The notes beneath the pieces are model-generated. The model did no database searches. It was given only the letters and a program-made list of their open reading frames with translations, and was not told the DNA's origin. The position numbers and the translations under genes are program-made. A stretch of 64,000 nucleotides of DNA from positions 124,001-188,000 of the forward strand of contig JALKAW010000005.1 in assembly GCA_023015825.1 (NCBI GenBank), given 5' to 3'. Positions 63,414-64,000 of this stretch are shown piece after piece. Source of the stretch: Flavobacteriaceae bacterium S0862 (GTDB lineage Bacteria > Bacteroidota > Bacteroidia > Flavobacteriales > Flavobacteriaceae). The first letter of the stretch is position 1. Each line of letters begins with the position of its first letter.

Positions 63414-64000
63414 ATGAAATACCATCCAATATCCAACAAACTTTTTATAAAAAATAGAGCAAAATTTGTAGCTCAAATGAAACCAAAAGCTATTGCAGTT
63501 TTTAATTCCAATGATATTTTTACAACTGGTGCAGATAGCACAATGCCTTTTGAGCAACATAGCGATATTTTTTATTTAAGTGGTGTTGACCAAGAAGAAA
63601 GTATTTTACTTTTATTTCCAGATGCCATGGACAAGGCACATCGTGAAGTACTTTTTGTAAGAGAAACTAACGACCATATAGCTATTTGGGAAGGTGCAAA
63701 ACTTACTAAAGAACAGGCAATACAAACTTCTGGAGTAGAAACAGTGTATTGGCTAAGTGATTTTGACAAAGTGTTTTTTGATTTAATGACTGAAGCTGAA
63801 ACCATTTATTTTAATACAAACGAACATTATCGTCAAGCGGTTGAATTAGAATCACGTGAAGCACGTTTTATAAAAACAGTCAAAAACAAGTTTCCAGCGC
63901 ATAGTTGGGCAAAAAGCTTCCCTATTTTACAAAATATTCGCGGTGTAAAAGAACCTGAAGAAATAGAGCTTTTGCAAACGGCTTGCAATATTACTCAAAA
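63414..64000 (+). CDS. Xaa-Pro aminopeptidase (aminopeptidase P family), 5' part
   Basis: The gene starts at ATG 63414 and runs past the right edge; about 195 residues are visible. The N-terminal AMP_N domain is recognisable: NKLFIKNRAKFVAQMKPKAI, SNDIFTTGADSTMPFEQHSDIFYLSGVDQ split as TTGADSTMPFEQHSD and IFYLSGVDQEES, and the linker RGVKEPEEIELLQTAC that precedes the pita-bread peptidase. The catalytic residues are outside the window. No signal peptide, so a cytoplasmic dimetal peptidase that removes residues before proline. Confidence 0.93.
   Translation, partial: MKYHPISNKLFIKNRAKFVAQMKPKAIAVFNSNDIFTTGADSTMPFEQHSDIFYLSGVDQEESILLLFPDAMDKAHREVLFVRETNDHIAIWEGAKLTKEQAIQTSGVETVYWLSDFDKVFFDLMTEAETIYFNTNEHYRQAVELESREARFIKTVKNKFPAHSWAKSFPILQNIRGVKEPEEIELLQTACNITQ

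Noticed and set aside
63339-63805. Two minus-strand frames inside the aminopeptidase gene
   Set aside because: They are shadows of the plus-strand gene, which has clear family motifs over the same bases.
1-64000. tRNA, rRNA, CRISPR array, prophage or insertion sequence
   Set aside because: I saw no cloverleaf with GTTCGAAT-type arm, no rRNA segment, no regularly spaced direct repeats, and no transposase or phage structural gene.

Overview
The window looks like chromosome of a marine-type member of the Flavobacteriaceae (Bacteroidota). The evidence is low-GC DNA, gliding-motility genes gldD and gldE, many lipoproteins with a short LxxC-type lipobox, choice-of-anchor and outer-membrane barrel proteins, a CusA-TolC fusion, and recurrent TAnnTTTG promoter boxes in place of TATAAT. 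I saw no rRNA, tRNA, CRISPR array, phage block or complete insertion sequence. Most of the window is ordinary core genome. The accessory signals are small and lie between core genes.

Layout. Positions 1-9650 (minus strand) hold an Fe-S assembly locus: sufA-like, sufB, a small lipoprotein, sufC, sufD and sufS; then an M43 metalloprotease and a small orphan; then sufE, sufT, a DUF2480 gene and a DUF3078 barrel gene cut by the window edge. Positions 9.7-18.3 kb hold two lipoproteins with predicted beta-propellers, an M14 peptidase, thiL, two paralogous zinc-ribbon microproteins, an alpha/beta hydrolase and brnQ. Positions 18.3-21.7 kb are the most accessory stretch. Short orphan membrane genes, one of them DUF6090, sit between degenerate ~100-bp repeats together with a CDP-alcohol phosphatidyltransferase and an ACT-like gene. 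Positions 22-30.7 kb hold gldD-gldE-ssb-mutY (minus), divergent from hup, a 29-residue basic protein and rng (plus), then an aldo/keto reductase, an OmpA-type lipoprotein and exonuclease III (minus).

Positions 30.8-40.2 kb (plus) hold a very large orphan outer-membrane protein and a metal-efflux operon: a His-rich small protein, the CusA-TolC fusion and CusB. Positions 40.2-49.3 kb hold glyS, a coiled-coil membrane protein, comF followed by a 162-bp palindromic MITE-like element, an Ig-like lipoprotein, an omega-amidase, a serine hydrolase and a methionine aminotransferase. This part also has three damaged genes: a frameshifted lysine-rich secreted protein, and a LytTR tail and a thioredoxin-like tail that meet at one deletion junction. 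Positions 49.3-64 kb hold a membrane-anchored MutS homologue, an M28 peptidase, sdhCAB behind a near-perfect promoter, an orphan barrel protein, a sterol-desaturase-like enzyme, a VPS10/BNR protein, a lipoprotein cyclophilin, a second M28 peptidase and the start of an Xaa-Pro aminopeptidase.

The least explained items are the cassette-like repeats at 18.3-21.0 kb, the palindromic element after comF, the twin gene remnants at 48.9-49.3 kb, a perfect 18-bp inverted repeat inside a coding region, and a possible recurring leaderless promoter layout. I saw no clear new defence or mobile system. Every family assignment is from reading motifs by eye, with no database search.
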